Notes: generated from the letters alone by a model not told the origin. A stretch of DNA of 26,223 bases from an uncultured Oscillospiraceae bacterium (GCA_934444765.1 CAKSDC010000023.1:1-26223), one strand, 5' to 3'; counted from the stretch's first letter, positions 1-9,713 are shown. Numbers and translations are program-made.

Positions 1-261
1 GAGGTTCTTCTTCTGTAGTGGAAGTTTCTATAGTTTCGGTAATAGTTAAGGATACTTCTTCTTTAGGTTCTTCTTGTGCTACTGGTTGAGGTTCTTCTTC
101 TGTAGTGGAAGTTTCTATAGTTTCGGTAATAGTTAAGGATACTTCTTCTTTAGGTTCTTCTTGTACTACTGGTTGAGGTTCTTCTTCTGTAGTGGAAGTT
201 TCTATAGTTTCGGTAATAGTTGAAGATACTTCTTCTTTAGGTTCTTCTTGTACTACTGGTT
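1..261 (-). repeat. 87-bp in-frame tandem repeat, three copies
   Basis: Copies at 1-87, 88-174 and 175-261 start with the same GAGGTTCTTCTTC word at exact 87-bp steps and differ from each other at only a few bases. A short partial fourth copy begins at 262. The array may continue beyond the left edge. The period is 29 codons, so copy-number change keeps the frame. The near-identity suggests recent expansion. Confidence 0.95.
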
Positions 262-928
262 GAGGTTCTTCTTCATTAATAGTATCTTGTCGTTGAGTTG
301 GTATATCTGGTAGACTATAGGATATATTATTTCCTGATATTATATTATAGAACAGTATAGCACCAAAGGTATTATTTAACAGTTCGGCATATTTGGTTAA
401 GTCTGTAATTTGATGAGTAATATATAATAGTGCTATCTTATAAGGTTCTAATTGATTGGTTATTTCTTGAATATCTACGAACTTACTCTCTACATTTTCT
501 ATAATGGACTGTATTTTTACTTTGTGGTCTTGTAGTAGACCGTCGGTTATTATATTGTTAGAGGTTATCTTTAAAAATTCATAGGCATAGTATAAAGTTT
601 CATCTTTTAGATTGATAGAGTTTTTGTGATGCTGTTCTACTCGTTTAGAAAGTTCTTCTATGGATTTAAAGTCCTTAACTACGTCTATATTTTCGTCTTC
701 GTCCATAATAACTTTAGACTTTTCTATGCACGCTTCTTTGATTAATGCGTAGTTTCTAATGGAGTTTATAAGTTCGTCGATATTTTTTTCCGAAACAAAC
801 TCATACTTAGAGCAAAGGCTATCTATAATATTTATTGAAGTATGTAGTATATCTGATTGTTTTTTTAAGGCATTAAGTTGAGTATTAATGTCATTATATA
901 TATACTCAGGAGCATATTTAAAGTTCAT
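1..928 (-). CDS. Partial protein of unknown function with acidic 29-residue tandem repeats
   Basis: The reading frame opens at an ATG at 928 and runs off the left edge with no stop, so at least 309 codons are present and the C-terminus is missing. I do not recognise the family. Residues 1 to about 215 look mostly helical and soluble, with no signal peptide or membrane segment. From about residue 220 the chain becomes a Glu/Pro/Thr-rich tail built from a 29-aa unit (begins EEEPQPVVQEEPKEEV, then a Ser/Thr/Ile/Glu-rich part). Three near-identical copies are visible. Such tails usually act as flexible, acidic linkers, which is inference here. The start lies only 7 nt after the stop of the upstream TPR-like gene, so the two are very likely co-transcribed. 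What follows the repeats is outside the window and could hold the defining domain. Confidence 0.8.
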   Translation of the reverse strand, partial: MNFKYAPEYIYNDINTQLNALKKQSDILHTSINIIDSLCSKYEFVSEKNIDELINSIRNYALIKEACIEKSKVIMDEDENIDVVKDFKSIEELSKRVEQHHKNSINLKDETLYYAYEFLKITSNNIITDGLLQDHKVKIQSIIENVESKFVDIQEITNQLEPYKIALLYITHQITDLTKYAELLNNTFGAILFYNIISGNNISYSLPDIPTQRQDTINEEEPQPVVQEEPKEEVSSTITETIETSTTEEEPQPVVQEEPKEEVSLTITETIETSTTEEEPQPVAQEEPKEEVSLTITETIETSTTEEEP

Positions 929-935
929 AATATAA

Positions 936-2873
936 TCACTCACTTTCTTTTACACGTTCAGCTTTGCTGTAACCGTTTTTTTTAGCCAATTCTATATCAA
1001 GGCGGAGAAGTTCTACCACGTTAGAAAAGTATCTTCTTTTATCCTCAGGCAAACCACAATAGCAATGAGTTTTTAGTCCTTTCATGATATATATGTTTTT
1101 ATATAGGGTAGTAATGTTATATTGTGGACATTCTCCGTACTTACTTATAACGTCTTTAATAATTTTAACGAACGAAAAGTATTCGTCTCTTTTTCTTTCA
1201 GGTGATACTCTAAATTTAGAGTGTGTATAAAAGTCTATATCACTCCTTGCTTGTTTAGGTGAGCCTACATATTCATTATCTTGAATATATATGCTCTTTA
1301 TCAATTCGGAAATATTTACCTTCTCTATAAGACGGCTAATTCTTTTAACCAACATATCTTTATTAAAGTTTTTTCCGTCTTCCATAATCTTTTCATAGTA
1401 CTTTTTATACTCTTCAAGACTAATACTATCAACACGTTCCAAAATGTTATTAGGATTAAACACAAACATTGGGGTGTTATCTACATCTTCTGCAATAGGA
1501 ATTTCTACTGACTTAGTAGTAGGAGTAGGTTCTACTATTTTAGCGTTTCCTCTCTTAGCCAAATCTTTTTTAACCTTACCGCAATAAGTCTGTTTAGTGG
1601 AAAAGTAACTCATGTAACGTTCTATGTGCTTCATATCGTTACCGTTTTCTTTAATGTACTTACTTAGACTAAGTCCCAACTTACAACCAGAGTGTGCAAG
1701 GTTAAAGTCTTGAATTTTCATAGTTTCCTCAATAAACCAGTGGACTATTTCCATACATAGTAGAACTGGTTTATTCCAATTATATAGTTTACGTTCACAG
1801 GTGGGGATTTTTTCCACCATTAATACTGAATTTTGATACACCTCACTATACAATCCGTTAGAGCCTCTAAGCATTTGAACCTTCATATAATGTTTAAAAA
1901 ATTCATTCTCGAATACATCTTTTTCAAAGTATTCATTAATAATGTTTAGCATTCTAACGCAATCGATATTTTTATACATATTATAGATATTTCTAAAGGC
2001 ATCGTGACGTTCTTTAGAAGTCTTACTTATAGTTATAGCCTCTCTATACTTATCCTCTGCACCTTGAAAGTCGTTGTTAGACTTTAAAGTTTCAGCCTCT
2101 TTCATCAGGTCGCCAAAGGATATGACTATACTATTATCCACGTGTTTGATAACGGATAGTTCTTCACGAATTTGATTGCACACCGTTTGAAAGTTCTCCC
2201 TTGAAAAGAAGTCTTTATTCTGTAGGAACTTTAAACTTATACTTTTAACGTCTGCAATCTTTATCAAACAGTAGTAGAAGTATTTAATCTTATTATCTTT
2301 GAGTTTAAAAGGTCTGTTATATACTATGTTTATCAAAGAGACTATATAGGTATAGTCATTATCTTTTATGCACTGTTGCAAAACGTATTGAAAGATAGCA
2401 TAGTCTATAGACTCATCATACTTATCTTTGCATTCATATTCAAGTTCTTGTTTAGCAAGTTTTATAGCCTCTTCCAAGTAGGCCTCATCTTTAGTATTTT
2501 TAAAAGCGTTATAGCATACGTAAAAAGCATCTCCATAGTATTCTGAAGACAAAAAGCTACTCTTAGACTGTTTATAGTCTTCATCTAAATAACACAGATA
2601 TCCTATACACTGATTTATAATGTAATCATACTGATTATACTTTTGAGACAATGCCATAACATTAGCTTTAATAATGCTCAATTCTTTAGAACCTGCATAT
2701 ATCTCATTATTTTCACTGTATCTATCAAACCATTCGCTATTTTCTTCAAGTTCATCGTAGAAGCCTTTTTCTTCATCTTTAGCCTGTTCCAGAATGTCGT
2801 CGAACGTAACAAAGTCGAACTCTTTATTTTCATCAAATATGGATAGAACGTCGGATATTTCATTTTCAAACAT
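936..2873 (-). CDS. TPR-like helical repeat protein of unknown function
   Basis: This is a 645-aa cytoplasmic protein without signal peptide or membrane segments. Residues about 95-340 read as pairs of amphipathic helices. One stretch (FGDLMKEAETLKSNNDFQGA, then EDKYREAI) matches the tetratricopeptide pattern well. The C-terminal 170 residues follow a low-complexity Pro/Thr/Val linker (near EPTPTTKSVEIPIAED) and form a separate charged domain with an HCYCGLPED segment that I cannot assign. TPR proteins usually scaffold protein contacts. A role next to the SMC operon is only suggested by adjacency, because this gene has its own promoter. The ATG at 2873 is preceded by AAGGAGATG about 13 nt upstream. 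It is followed after 7 nt by the acidic-repeat gene, probably as an operon. Confidence 0.8.
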   Translation of the reverse strand: MFENEISDVLSIFDENKEFDFVTFDDILEQAKDEEKGFYDELEENSEWFDRYSENNEIYAGSKELSIIKANVMALSQKYNQYDYIINQCIGYLCYLDEDYKQSKSSFLSSEYYGDAFYVCYNAFKNTKDEAYLEEAIKLAKQELEYECKDKYDESIDYAIFQYVLQQCIKDNDYTYIVSLINIVYNRPFKLKDNKIKYFYYCLIKIADVKSISLKFLQNKDFFSRENFQTVCNQIREELSVIKHVDNSIVISFGDLMKEAETLKSNNDFQGAEDKYREAITISKTSKERHDAFRNIYNMYKNIDCVRMLNIINEYFEKDVFENEFFKHYMKVQMLRGSNGLYSEVYQNSVLMVEKIPTCERKLYNWNKPVLLCMEIVHWFIEETMKIQDFNLAHSGCKLGLSLSKYIKENGNDMKHIERYMSYFSTKQTYCGKVKKDLAKRGNAKIVEPTPTTKSVEIPIAEDVDNTPMFVFNPNNILERVDSISLEEYKKYYEKIMEDGKNFNKDMLVKRISRLIEKVNISELIKSIYIQDNEYVGSPKQARSDIDFYTHSKFRVSPERKRDEYFSFVKIIKDVISKYGECPQYNITTLYKNIYIMKGLKTHCYCGLPEDKRRYFSNVVELLRLDIELAKKNGYSKAERVKESE

Positions 2874-2913
2874 ATAATATTTTCATCTCCTTTTTATACT
2901 ATTGATAATATAA

Positions 2914-2942
2914 ATTATATCATATTCTACACTAAAAAGCAA
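2914..2942 (-). promoter_or_regulatory. Promoter of the TPR-like gene
   Basis: On the minus strand a TTGCTT -35 box (2942-2937), a 17-bp spacer and a perfect TATAAT -10 box (2919-2914) precede the start codon by about 40 nt. The -35 is weak (three of six consensus bases). The remaining sequence from 2943 to 3140 is AT-rich and shows no gene. Confidence 0.55.
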
Positions 2943-3140
2943 TTGTATATTACTACAAAAAAGTCACTGAAAAGTTGGTCACTATAACAGTATATTAATA
3001 CTTTAATAACCAAAATACACAAAAAAAGTTTCCGTTTTTTGATGTTTGAATGAATATTACACAACGATATAACAGATATTGGATATTTTCCAAAGTAAAA
3101 TTGAGAATATTAAAATAAACTAAGATAAACTCATCGTATT

Positions 3141-3175
3141 AAAAAACGACTGCAAAAAATACAGTCGCTTTTTTA
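3141..3175 (-). terminator. Rho-independent terminator of the SMC operon
   Basis: On the minus strand CGACTG (3167-3162) pairs with CAGTCG (3152-3147) and is followed by six T. Flanking A and T runs on both sides make it potentially bidirectional. It sits 14 nt after the stop codon of the SMC gene, so the three-gene operon most likely ends here. Confidence 0.8.
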
Positions 3176-3180
3176 TTATA

Positions 3181-6100
3181 CTACACTTCCAAACTATCGA
3201 ATAGCGATAGTTGAACGTTTTCTTTAGTTTCAGTTTTTTGATTTCGTATGGTATCTATTAGTATACCGTCTTCACTGCGAGACTGTTCTAATATTATTTG
3301 ACGTTCAAACAGTATTTGACTAACCGTAGGTACGTTATGAGCTAAACACAATAACTGTGCATCGTTTTTATCTAAAAAGTTTCTAACAGGTTGCCAGAGT
3401 TGTACGTCAGAGGCAGAAGCAAAAGGATTATCCAAAAAGATAAACAGCGGTGCTTTGTTAGTATCTCCCATCACGTTACTAAAGTACTTAACCATAGTAA
3501 CCGTGAACATAACATACATAATGTACTCTTGACCGCTTGAAGCTATAACGTTTTCCCAATTTTGATATATAGGTTTCTCTTGGTCTATCTTTAGTATTTG
3601 AATGTTCAGTCGGTTCATATCTATACCAAAACGAATTATATTATCTATAGATAGCAGTTCACGAACTTTGTTTTTATCGTAATACTTAATTGAAATATCC
3701 TTTGCAATTTCGGAAACGTACTTTCTGATGCTATTTTTAATGCGTTCCTCACTAAAGCGACAGCCTTTTCCACCTTGATATAAGTTAATCTTAAAAGTTT
3801 CTAAGTAACTATTGCCAATCTTACATTTGGATATTTTAGGTATAGCACAAGTTTCGTCCAGTATTTCGGTAAGAATACGATATAGTTGGTCTGTGATATC
3901 CTCATCTATTCTGCCTATGTTTTCTACAGTAGTCTTTAGATTTTTAATCATAGCTTCCGTTTGAGCCTTCAACTGTCTTAGACTGTTAGCGAGTTCCACT
4001 ATTTGAGAGTATCTTTGCTTAACTATAGCGTTATTTTTGATAGTATACTTCACCTGTTCGGAAATGTTTAGACTGTCTATGCTACTGTATAGGTTTTTAA
4101 TAGAACCGTTCACCATATTCAAAGCGTTAGTATAGCTATCGTGTAGAGCATTAAACTTAGAAGTCATATCGTTAAAAGATACCTTTTCAACGTCTTTGAT
4201 AGTAACGTCTAAGTTTAGTCTTCTTTCCTGACAGAAAAACTTATATAGTCTGCTTTGAACTATTCCCTCATCGTACATAGTCTTTAACTTAGAACGTTCT
4301 TCAGTCAATAGAGCGATACGTTCTTTAATGTGGTCTACTCTGTCGTGATGTTCTGTCAATAGTCTTTCCACGGCACTAATGGAATACTGTCTGTACTGGT
4401 CATATTGAGTATCGTCTGCATTTAATCGACCGTCAAAACTGTTCATATACACTTCAAGAGAACTATTTTCGGAAATAATATACTCACTCTGACGTTTTAA
4501 TAGTATCTCAGACTTTTCTAAGTCCTCCTTACACTTGCCGATAGTATCGTCATCAAAAGGTATGCTTTGAGTGTTCAAATTATAGGTACTATCGAAGTCC
4601 ACCGTTTTGAAAATTTCCCTGTGTTTTATGGCTTCCAATACGCTGACTAAGTTAGGTTTAATAGGTTCAAAGCCTACCAAAGTAGACTTATTTTTCAGTA
4701 GTCTAAACTTTTGAACTAATAGTTCTAAGTCTTTGCTATCTATAGGTTTAACGGACTTATTAACATAGTCCTTAACTTCAAGAATATAAGACTTATATAT
4801 TAATATACTACTCTTTTGATATTCAAAGTCCGAAGTTAAAGAGGTTATCTTACTCTCTATGGAAGTTAATAGTATATTAGCGTCTTTTATATCGGAAGTA
4901 TACTTGTTAAGTTTTTTCTTTTCGGCACTTATGAATATCTGGTACTTATGAACTTCATTAGTACAGGATATAACCTTTTCTAACAGAGCCTTTTTATCGG
5001 TAGCTCTCTTAATACTCTGCTTTAGCGTATCTATTTCATTAGAGTGTTCCTCTAATAGTGAGGTGTTTTTATCGATAGACTTTTTAAACTTAGATAGTTT
5101 ACTATTGAGTTCCAACCTATTTTTAGAATACTGTTCTAAAGCGGAGTTAATCTTTTGAACCTCATTATAGGAGTAAGTTCCTAAGTGTGCGGATATTCTG
5201 CTACATAGTACTTGTAGACTATCATACTCTTTGTGAAGTCGTTCTATTACGCTTTTATTTTGGAGTATCTTTTTGTTGCGAGCCTCTATAAGTTCGTTAG
5301 AGTTCATGGCGGACTTGTAGTATTCTAAGTTTGGAGTAAGTAGCATCATTTCAGAAAAAGTTAGCTTATTGATATTTCTAATAGTATCGTATGGCATAAT
5401 GGCGAAGTTCTGTTTAGCTACATATTCTGGAATACGTTTTTTACCATTCTTTAAGTTTTGATAGTCTTTATTGGATACTACTACCACTTCTGCTAAAGAC
5501 GGGAACTTTTCTAATAGTATGCCTTGTAGTATATCCGTACCGAAACAAGCAGTTTCTAACTCATTCTGTAGCCATTCCAAAGCGTCATAACGGGATTTAT
5601 CTCTTAATATTCCGTACTTTTTAATAGTAGCCACTTCATCTTTAAGAGTGTTAATTTCCTCCAATAGAGAGTTTATTTCTATAGTGATATCGTTTTGACG
5701 ACTTATAAATTCGTTGTACTTATTTTCAAACTCAAACTCTTCAACAGAGAGTTCATTCTTCAAGACTTCCAAACTACTCAGATAGCCTTTCTTTTTAGAA
5801 GAGTATGCGTTTAATATCTTTTCGTTATCTTCTATTGAAAGTTTTATAGCTTGATACTTAGCCTTATAGACTTCAAGATTAGTATTCACTATAGCATACT
5901 TTTTGGAAACGGTATCTAAATTGACGTTGTACTCTTTGATAGCATCCACTATAGCGAATAGTTCTTCATTTTCAAGCATAGATTGACTGTATCTATCATA
6001 GTCGTTTAGTTTAGACTGTAACTCTTCAACCTGTACAAGATAGTCATTTACTTGGTCTTGCCACTCCATGATGTTATCTTGTGAGATTATAGATAACTTT

Positions 6101-7467
6101 TTCAAACCACCAATACTTTCCATGCAACCGTATAGACTTTCATTCAGTTCCGTGATACGTTTTTTAACGTAGTCCATTTCGTATTCGGTTTTGACTACTT
6201 GCATATTAGAAATTTCGTATATAGTATTAGCATAAGATGAAATATCTTCCGACTGTAAAGTAGTATCGTTTAGCATATTCAAAATATTTTCTATACTCTT
6301 GTACTCCAATACACTATTAGTGGCTACCATTTGGTGATACTTATTTAATAGAGCGTTTCTGTCTTCCACGCAAGAGTTATAATACTGTTCGGATTTGGTA
6401 AGTTGTGCTTGAGTATCTGCAACGTTACATTCCATCTTACGAGTGATTAGATATTCTATACTTTCGTTTAGATTGGAGAGTTCTAAGGTTAAACTTTTAA
6501 CTTCTTCATCGTTCTGTCGTATGGATAGTTTAAGGTTTTCAACGTCGTTAGAGTATGCGACGTACTGTTTAGGATATTCATTCAAAAAGTCGACGTAGTT
6601 AGTAAAGTCGTTATGATTATTTTCAAGCACCAACAGAAAAGCGTCTATCATAGATACTACTTTTCCGTATTCTACCACTTCATCTTGTACGGTGCGAAGT
6701 TCGTTTATACTCTTAGACTTTTCCAATAGACACTGTGCCAATATAGAAATATCATCGTCTTTAGACTTTAAAGAAGACTTTTTTTCGTCCAAAGCTGAAA
6801 TAGTATTAGGAATAATAAATTCGGTTAATAGTCCTTGTTGAGTTTTGCAATGCTTTTCAAAATACTGCTGAATGTAGTTTTCAGTTCTATTGATACTCAT
6901 TATAAACTTGAACACGTTAGAGTATATATCAAACTGTTTTAGATATTCGGTATATTCGTCTGGTTGGTCTTCAAATATAGTAACCTTGACAGTATCGGAA
7001 GACTTTTCTGCTAAAGACTTTTTTAAATCGGCTATGCTAAGAACCTTATCGTTATTGATTAAGTGTATATCGTCTACACCCATACCATTGGCGTTAGAGT
7101 TTTCCACTACGTAGTTGATATAGTGCAAGTCTCCAAAAAATTCCTGAGACTTAGTGACTGCAAATCCTAAACAGATAGTATTGTATTCGTGCTGTTCTTC
7201 TAACTGAAAACAGGATACACAATGCATAGTAGTCTTTAAAGGTACACCGTCGAATAGTGTAGATATAGTCTTATTCTTTTCAAAGTAAGAGTTAGGAAGT
7301 ACAGTTTGAAACAACATTTGAACGGCTAAAGTCTTACCACCGCCGTTTTTACAGTCTATTAGAGTGTTTTCCTCATTAAGATTGAACGTAACGTCAGGAT
7401 ATACTATAGTATTGTTATTAGCTCTAACGTTTACCAACCTAAAACTTTTTAGTTTAATCATAGTCAC
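3181..7467 (-). CDS. SMC-like ATPase subunit, MukB/MksB/JetC type
   Basis: This 1428-aa ATPase should form the coiled-coil arms and head of a MukBEF-type condensin. Head half-1 has Walker A CKNGGGKT at residues 39-46 (Lys45). Long Glu/Lys/Leu-rich coiled coils occupy about 230-600 and 720-1230, with a globular hinge-like region near 620-700, close to the centre. The C-terminal head carries an ABC signature SSGQE near 1310, Walker B FIFLDNPF near 1342-1349, a D-loop-like SASD and a switch-like CLAHN. The residue after the Walker B Asp is Asn, not the usual catalytic Glu. The length matches MukB (about 1480 aa) better than typical MksB. The GTG at 7467 directly follows the stop of the upstream gene and has AGGGG 5 nt ahead; an ATG at 7461 is an alternative. 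The SMC-like fold is clear; the subfamily name is inference from gene order and partners. Confidence 0.87.
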   Translation of the reverse strand: MTMIKLKSFRLVNVRANNNTIVYPDVTFNLNEENTLIDCKNGGGKTLAVQMLFQTVLPNSYFEKNKTISTLFDGVPLKTTMHCVSCFQLEEQHEYNTICLGFAVTKSQEFFGDLHYINYVVENSNANGMGVDDIHLINNDKVLSIADLKKSLAEKSSDTVKVTIFEDQPDEYTEYLKQFDIYSNVFKFIMSINRTENYIQQYFEKHCKTQQGLLTEFIIPNTISALDEKKSSLKSKDDDISILAQCLLEKSKSINELRTVQDEVVEYGKVVSMIDAFLLVLENNHNDFTNYVDFLNEYPKQYVAYSNDVENLKLSIRQNDEEVKSLTLELSNLNESIEYLITRKMECNVADTQAQLTKSEQYYNSCVEDRNALLNKYHQMVATNSVLEYKSIENILNMLNDTTLQSEDISSYANTIYEISNMQVVKTEYEMDYVKKRITELNESLYGCMESIGGLKKLSIISQDNIMEWQDQVNDYLVQVEELQSKLNDYDRYSQSMLENEELFAIVDAIKEYNVNLDTVSKKYAIVNTNLEVYKAKYQAIKLSIEDNEKILNAYSSKKKGYLSSLEVLKNELSVEEFEFENKYNEFISRQNDITIEINSLLEEINTLKDEVATIKKYGILRDKSRYDALEWLQNELETACFGTDILQGILLEKFPSLAEVVVVSNKDYQNLKNGKKRIPEYVAKQNFAIMPYDTIRNINKLTFSEMMLLTPNLEYYKSAMNSNELIEARNKKILQNKSVIERLHKEYDSLQVLCSRISAHLGTYSYNEVQKINSALEQYSKNRLELNSKLSKFKKSIDKNTSLLEEHSNEIDTLKQSIKRATDKKALLEKVISCTNEVHKYQIFISAEKKKLNKYTSDIKDANILLTSIESKITSLTSDFEYQKSSILIYKSYILEVKDYVNKSVKPIDSKDLELLVQKFRLLKNKSTLVGFEPIKPNLVSVLEAIKHREIFKTVDFDSTYNLNTQSIPFDDDTIGKCKEDLEKSEILLKRQSEYIISENSSLEVYMNSFDGRLNADDTQYDQYRQYSISAVERLLTEHHDRVDHIKERIALLTEERSKLKTMYDEGIVQSRLYKFFCQERRLNLDVTIKDVEKVSFNDMTSKFNALHDSYTNALNMVNGSIKNLYSSIDSLNISEQVKYTIKNNAIVKQRYSQIVELANSLRQLKAQTEAMIKNLKTTVENIGRIDEDITDQLYRILTEILDETCAIPKISKCKIGNSYLETFKINLYQGGKGCRFSEERIKNSIRKYVSEIAKDISIKYYDKNKVRELLSIDNIIRFGIDMNRLNIQILKIDQEKPIYQNWENVIASSGQEYIMYVMFTVTMVKYFSNVMGDTNKAPLFIFLDNPFASASDVQLWQPVRNFLDKNDAQLLCLAHNVPTVSQILFERQIILEQSRSEDGILIDTIRNQKTETKENVQLSLFDSLEV

Positions 7468-8181
7468 CTATTCCCCTGCCTTTTGAATAATATCGAATAT
7501 CTGATTTTGAACGTATCCGCTATTATAAGTATTTAATAGTATAGCTTTTAGCCTATCTTGAATGTAGATGTTTTTGTTATCTATACCCGCAAGTTTTACC
7601 AGACGTTGCTTTTCTAAGAACTTAATAGCAGTCATGCATATTTGATACCTTGAATTTTTACCCTTTTCTACTATTTCACCACTTTGATTTCTGCTAACTG
7701 GTAGTAGTTCATTCCAACGATTAACACTATCGTATATATTATAAGAATTTTCTTTAGATAGTGTTTCGGTATCGTCTAAAGAGGTAAAGTATTCAAACTT
7801 TTTTTCCACAACGCTGACGTACTCATTAAAAGAGATTAGACTACTTTTAGGTTCTGAACCGTCTGGCGAAACGTACGTAATAAATATTGAAACTATCATT
7901 AATACCAAGTACATATCTACGTTATTAAACTGACTTCCCAATTCACGTTTAAGTTCTTCATTAGAGTATGCGAAAGTTTTAGCTTTAGGCATAGAAGATA
8001 CATAGTAACATTCGTTATAGTTAGCGATATATAGTCCCATAGAGTTACATAGTTGAGATAAGTCGTTAAAGCTATTCCAATTAGAAGAGAGTTCTTTATA
8101 TAGTTCGGCATCTTTTTTTAAAGATAGTTGACCGTCTTCTAAGAGTATTCTTAAAGCATTACCTATAGTATTAATATTCAT
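7468..8181 (-). CDS. MksE/JetB-like small subunit of SMC complex
   Basis: A 237-aa soluble protein with helical segments and a C-terminal part (ICMTAIKFLEKQRLVKLAG, then a short beta-hairpin-like IYIQDRLKAIL) that resembles a winged helix, as expected for the MukE/MksE/JetB dimer that binds the kleisin. Primary sequence alone would not identify it. The assignment rests on size, fold hints and its place between the kleisin-like and SMC genes, which is the classic F-E-B order. I prefer the ATG at 8181: a GTG at 8193 would be in frame but overlaps the AGGTG Shine-Dalgarno site that lies 9 nt before the ATG. The stop of the upstream gene ends at 8183, one base before the start, so translation is likely coupled. 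Confidence 0.7.
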   Translation of the reverse strand: MNINTIGNALRILLEDGQLSLKKDAELYKELSSNWNSFNDLSQLCNSMGLYIANYNECYYVSSMPKAKTFAYSNEELKRELGSQFNNVDMYLVLMIVSIFITYVSPDGSEPKSSLISFNEYVSVVEKKFEYFTSLDDTETLSKENSYNIYDSVNRWNELLPVSRNQSGEIVEKGKNSRYQICMTAIKFLEKQRLVKLAGIDNKNIYIQDRLKAILLNTYNSGYVQNQIFDIIQKAGE

Positions 8182-8182
8182 G

Positions 8183-9682
8183 TTAGATATCACCTTTCAA
8201 CGTTAAACTTATATTACCGATACTGCGTCCACCGTCATCGTCTAAGGTTACGATATCTTTAACGTTAGTGGATACGTATATCTTTGCGGAATATTCCTTG
8301 TGTAGTCTGTTGCACCAAAAGTCCGAGAGTGTTCGTTCAAACGTGTTAGAGTAAACATCGTTAGAAGTAACGTTCAACCTTATGGTTTGGACGTTAGACT
8401 GTGTAGAGGTATTAACTTCGGAGAACATACTCAAATCGGTTAAGAAGCTAAGAAAGTCTATGGAGGCTATAGCAGTATCGCCTTTTATATCCCTAACGAT
8501 ATTAATATACTCTCTAATATCATCGATACTGTGTGTAGATAGAGTATCTATTAATATCACAAAGAACGTGTAGTAGTTATTAATCTTTCTGTCTTCGTAT
8601 AGTTTAGAGTAGTCGATATACTGTGTAACTGCATCGATTTTAACGTTAGACTTTTCCATATCTTTAGACTTTACTGGTTGCTTCATAAATGGGACGGAGA
8701 TATCAAAATAGTGTATCTTTTTAGGCAACATGATAGGTGTTAATAGTTTCAACAGAGTATCAAAAGGATTGTCGGTATAGTAAGCCTCATCGAAGTGTCG
8801 TTTAAAGTTGAACTTATTTTCAAATATAGTGCTTATGTTAGATAGACTTAATTTAGACAGTTCCTTACCCATAGAAGAGACTTCTAATATATATCTATTC
8901 TGTAGAGTAGTACTAACGTTAAGTTCAACGTCTATCTTTCTAAGAACTTCTTTATCACTGATAGTCAAGTTTTCGGTTAAGTCCTGATACTTCTTTAAAA
9001 AGTCTTTAGCTTGCTGATAGTGTTGTTGCTCTTCACTTCGTAGGGATATAAAGTCTTTCCAATATTCATGATACATACTATTTCCCAATACTGGGTCGTA
9101 ATGTGCTATATCTAATACCTTATCTTTTAGGGCTATCTGTCTTTTAGTTTCCATGTTGATATTTTTTATAGTATCCAAAGCGGACTTGTACTTATGCTTT
9201 TCTATTTGCAGTCTAAACAGATACAGAGATACTGTAAGTTTAGTATCTTGTGGAACTTCGTTAGAAGATATTAAAAACTGCAAGCCCATATCTGTGACCT
9301 TATATCCATTACCTTCTATATCGTAGGAAATATAAGATAGCTTTTTATCCCTATTAGCAAAAGAGTACACTATAGGTGTACCGTCTGGATTAACACCCTC
9401 AAGCCTATTTAGTATAGAGTTTAAGTCTTCGTTACTTAATGGATTGTGCATATTAAGACCTTTAAAGTAACTATCTGTGAACTTCTTAATATCGGTAGAC
9501 TGTATAGCGTGGAAGTCTATACTACCATTTTCCACAATATAAGATAGCAACGTTATAATATAGTTGCCCAAATCGAAGTTAAACCTATTACGCTGACACA
9601 CGTAGAAGTATAGATAGTATATACTTAAAAAATCCTGTCTACTGTTAGCCGAAGAGTAGTCAATATTGATAGTATAGTCCAA
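8183..9682 (-). CDS. MksF/JetA-like kleisin subunit of SMC complex
   Basis: A 499-aa protein, the usual size of MksF/JetA. The N-terminal 130 residues look like a winged-helix module ending in GNGYKVTDMGLQFLISS. Residues about 145-185 contain LYLFRLQIEKHKYKSALDTI, which resembles the helical segment of MukF/MksF/JetA proteins that precedes the linker. A helical middle (200-290) and a C-terminal beta-rich winged-helix-like end follow. In known complexes the kleisin bridges the two SMC heads and recruits the small subunit. This gene leads the operon. Its start is an unusual TTG at 9682, supported by GGAG 8 nt upstream and no better ATG. The assignment is from pattern and context; a profile search should confirm it. 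Confidence 0.72.
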   Translation of the reverse strand: MDYTINIDYSSANSRQDFLSIYYLYFYVCQRNRFNFDLGNYIITLLSYIVENGSIDFHAIQSTDIKKFTDSYFKGLNMHNPLSNEDLNSILNRLEGVNPDGTPIVYSFANRDKKLSYISYDIEGNGYKVTDMGLQFLISSNEVPQDTKLTVSLYLFRLQIEKHKYKSALDTIKNINMETKRQIALKDKVLDIAHYDPVLGNSMYHEYWKDFISLRSEEQQHYQQAKDFLKKYQDLTENLTISDKEVLRKIDVELNVSTTLQNRYILEVSSMGKELSKLSLSNISTIFENKFNFKRHFDEAYYTDNPFDTLLKLLTPIMLPKKIHYFDISVPFMKQPVKSKDMEKSNVKIDAVTQYIDYSKLYEDRKINNYYTFFVILIDTLSTHSIDDIREYINIVRDIKGDTAIASIDFLSFLTDLSMFSEVNTSTQSNVQTIRLNVTSNDVYSNTFERTLSDFWCNRLHKEYSAKIYVSTNVKDIVTLDDDGGRSIGNISLTLKGDI

Positions 9683-9713
9683 AGTATCAACTCCAAAATA
9701 ATAATTCTATATA

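Noticed and set aside
1..261. Regular repeats as a possible CRISPR array
   Set aside because: The units are contiguous 87-bp copies without unique spacers and encode an in-frame 29-aa repeat.
936..2873. The TPR-like gene as the missing JetD
   Set aside because: It shows TPR-like helices but no recognisable Toprim-type acidic motif or JetD-like domain order, and it has its own promoter after the SMC operon terminator.
8182..8193. GTG start at 8193 for the small SMC subunit
   Set aside because: This codon overlaps the AGGTG Shine-Dalgarno sequence that is well spaced for the ATG at 8181.
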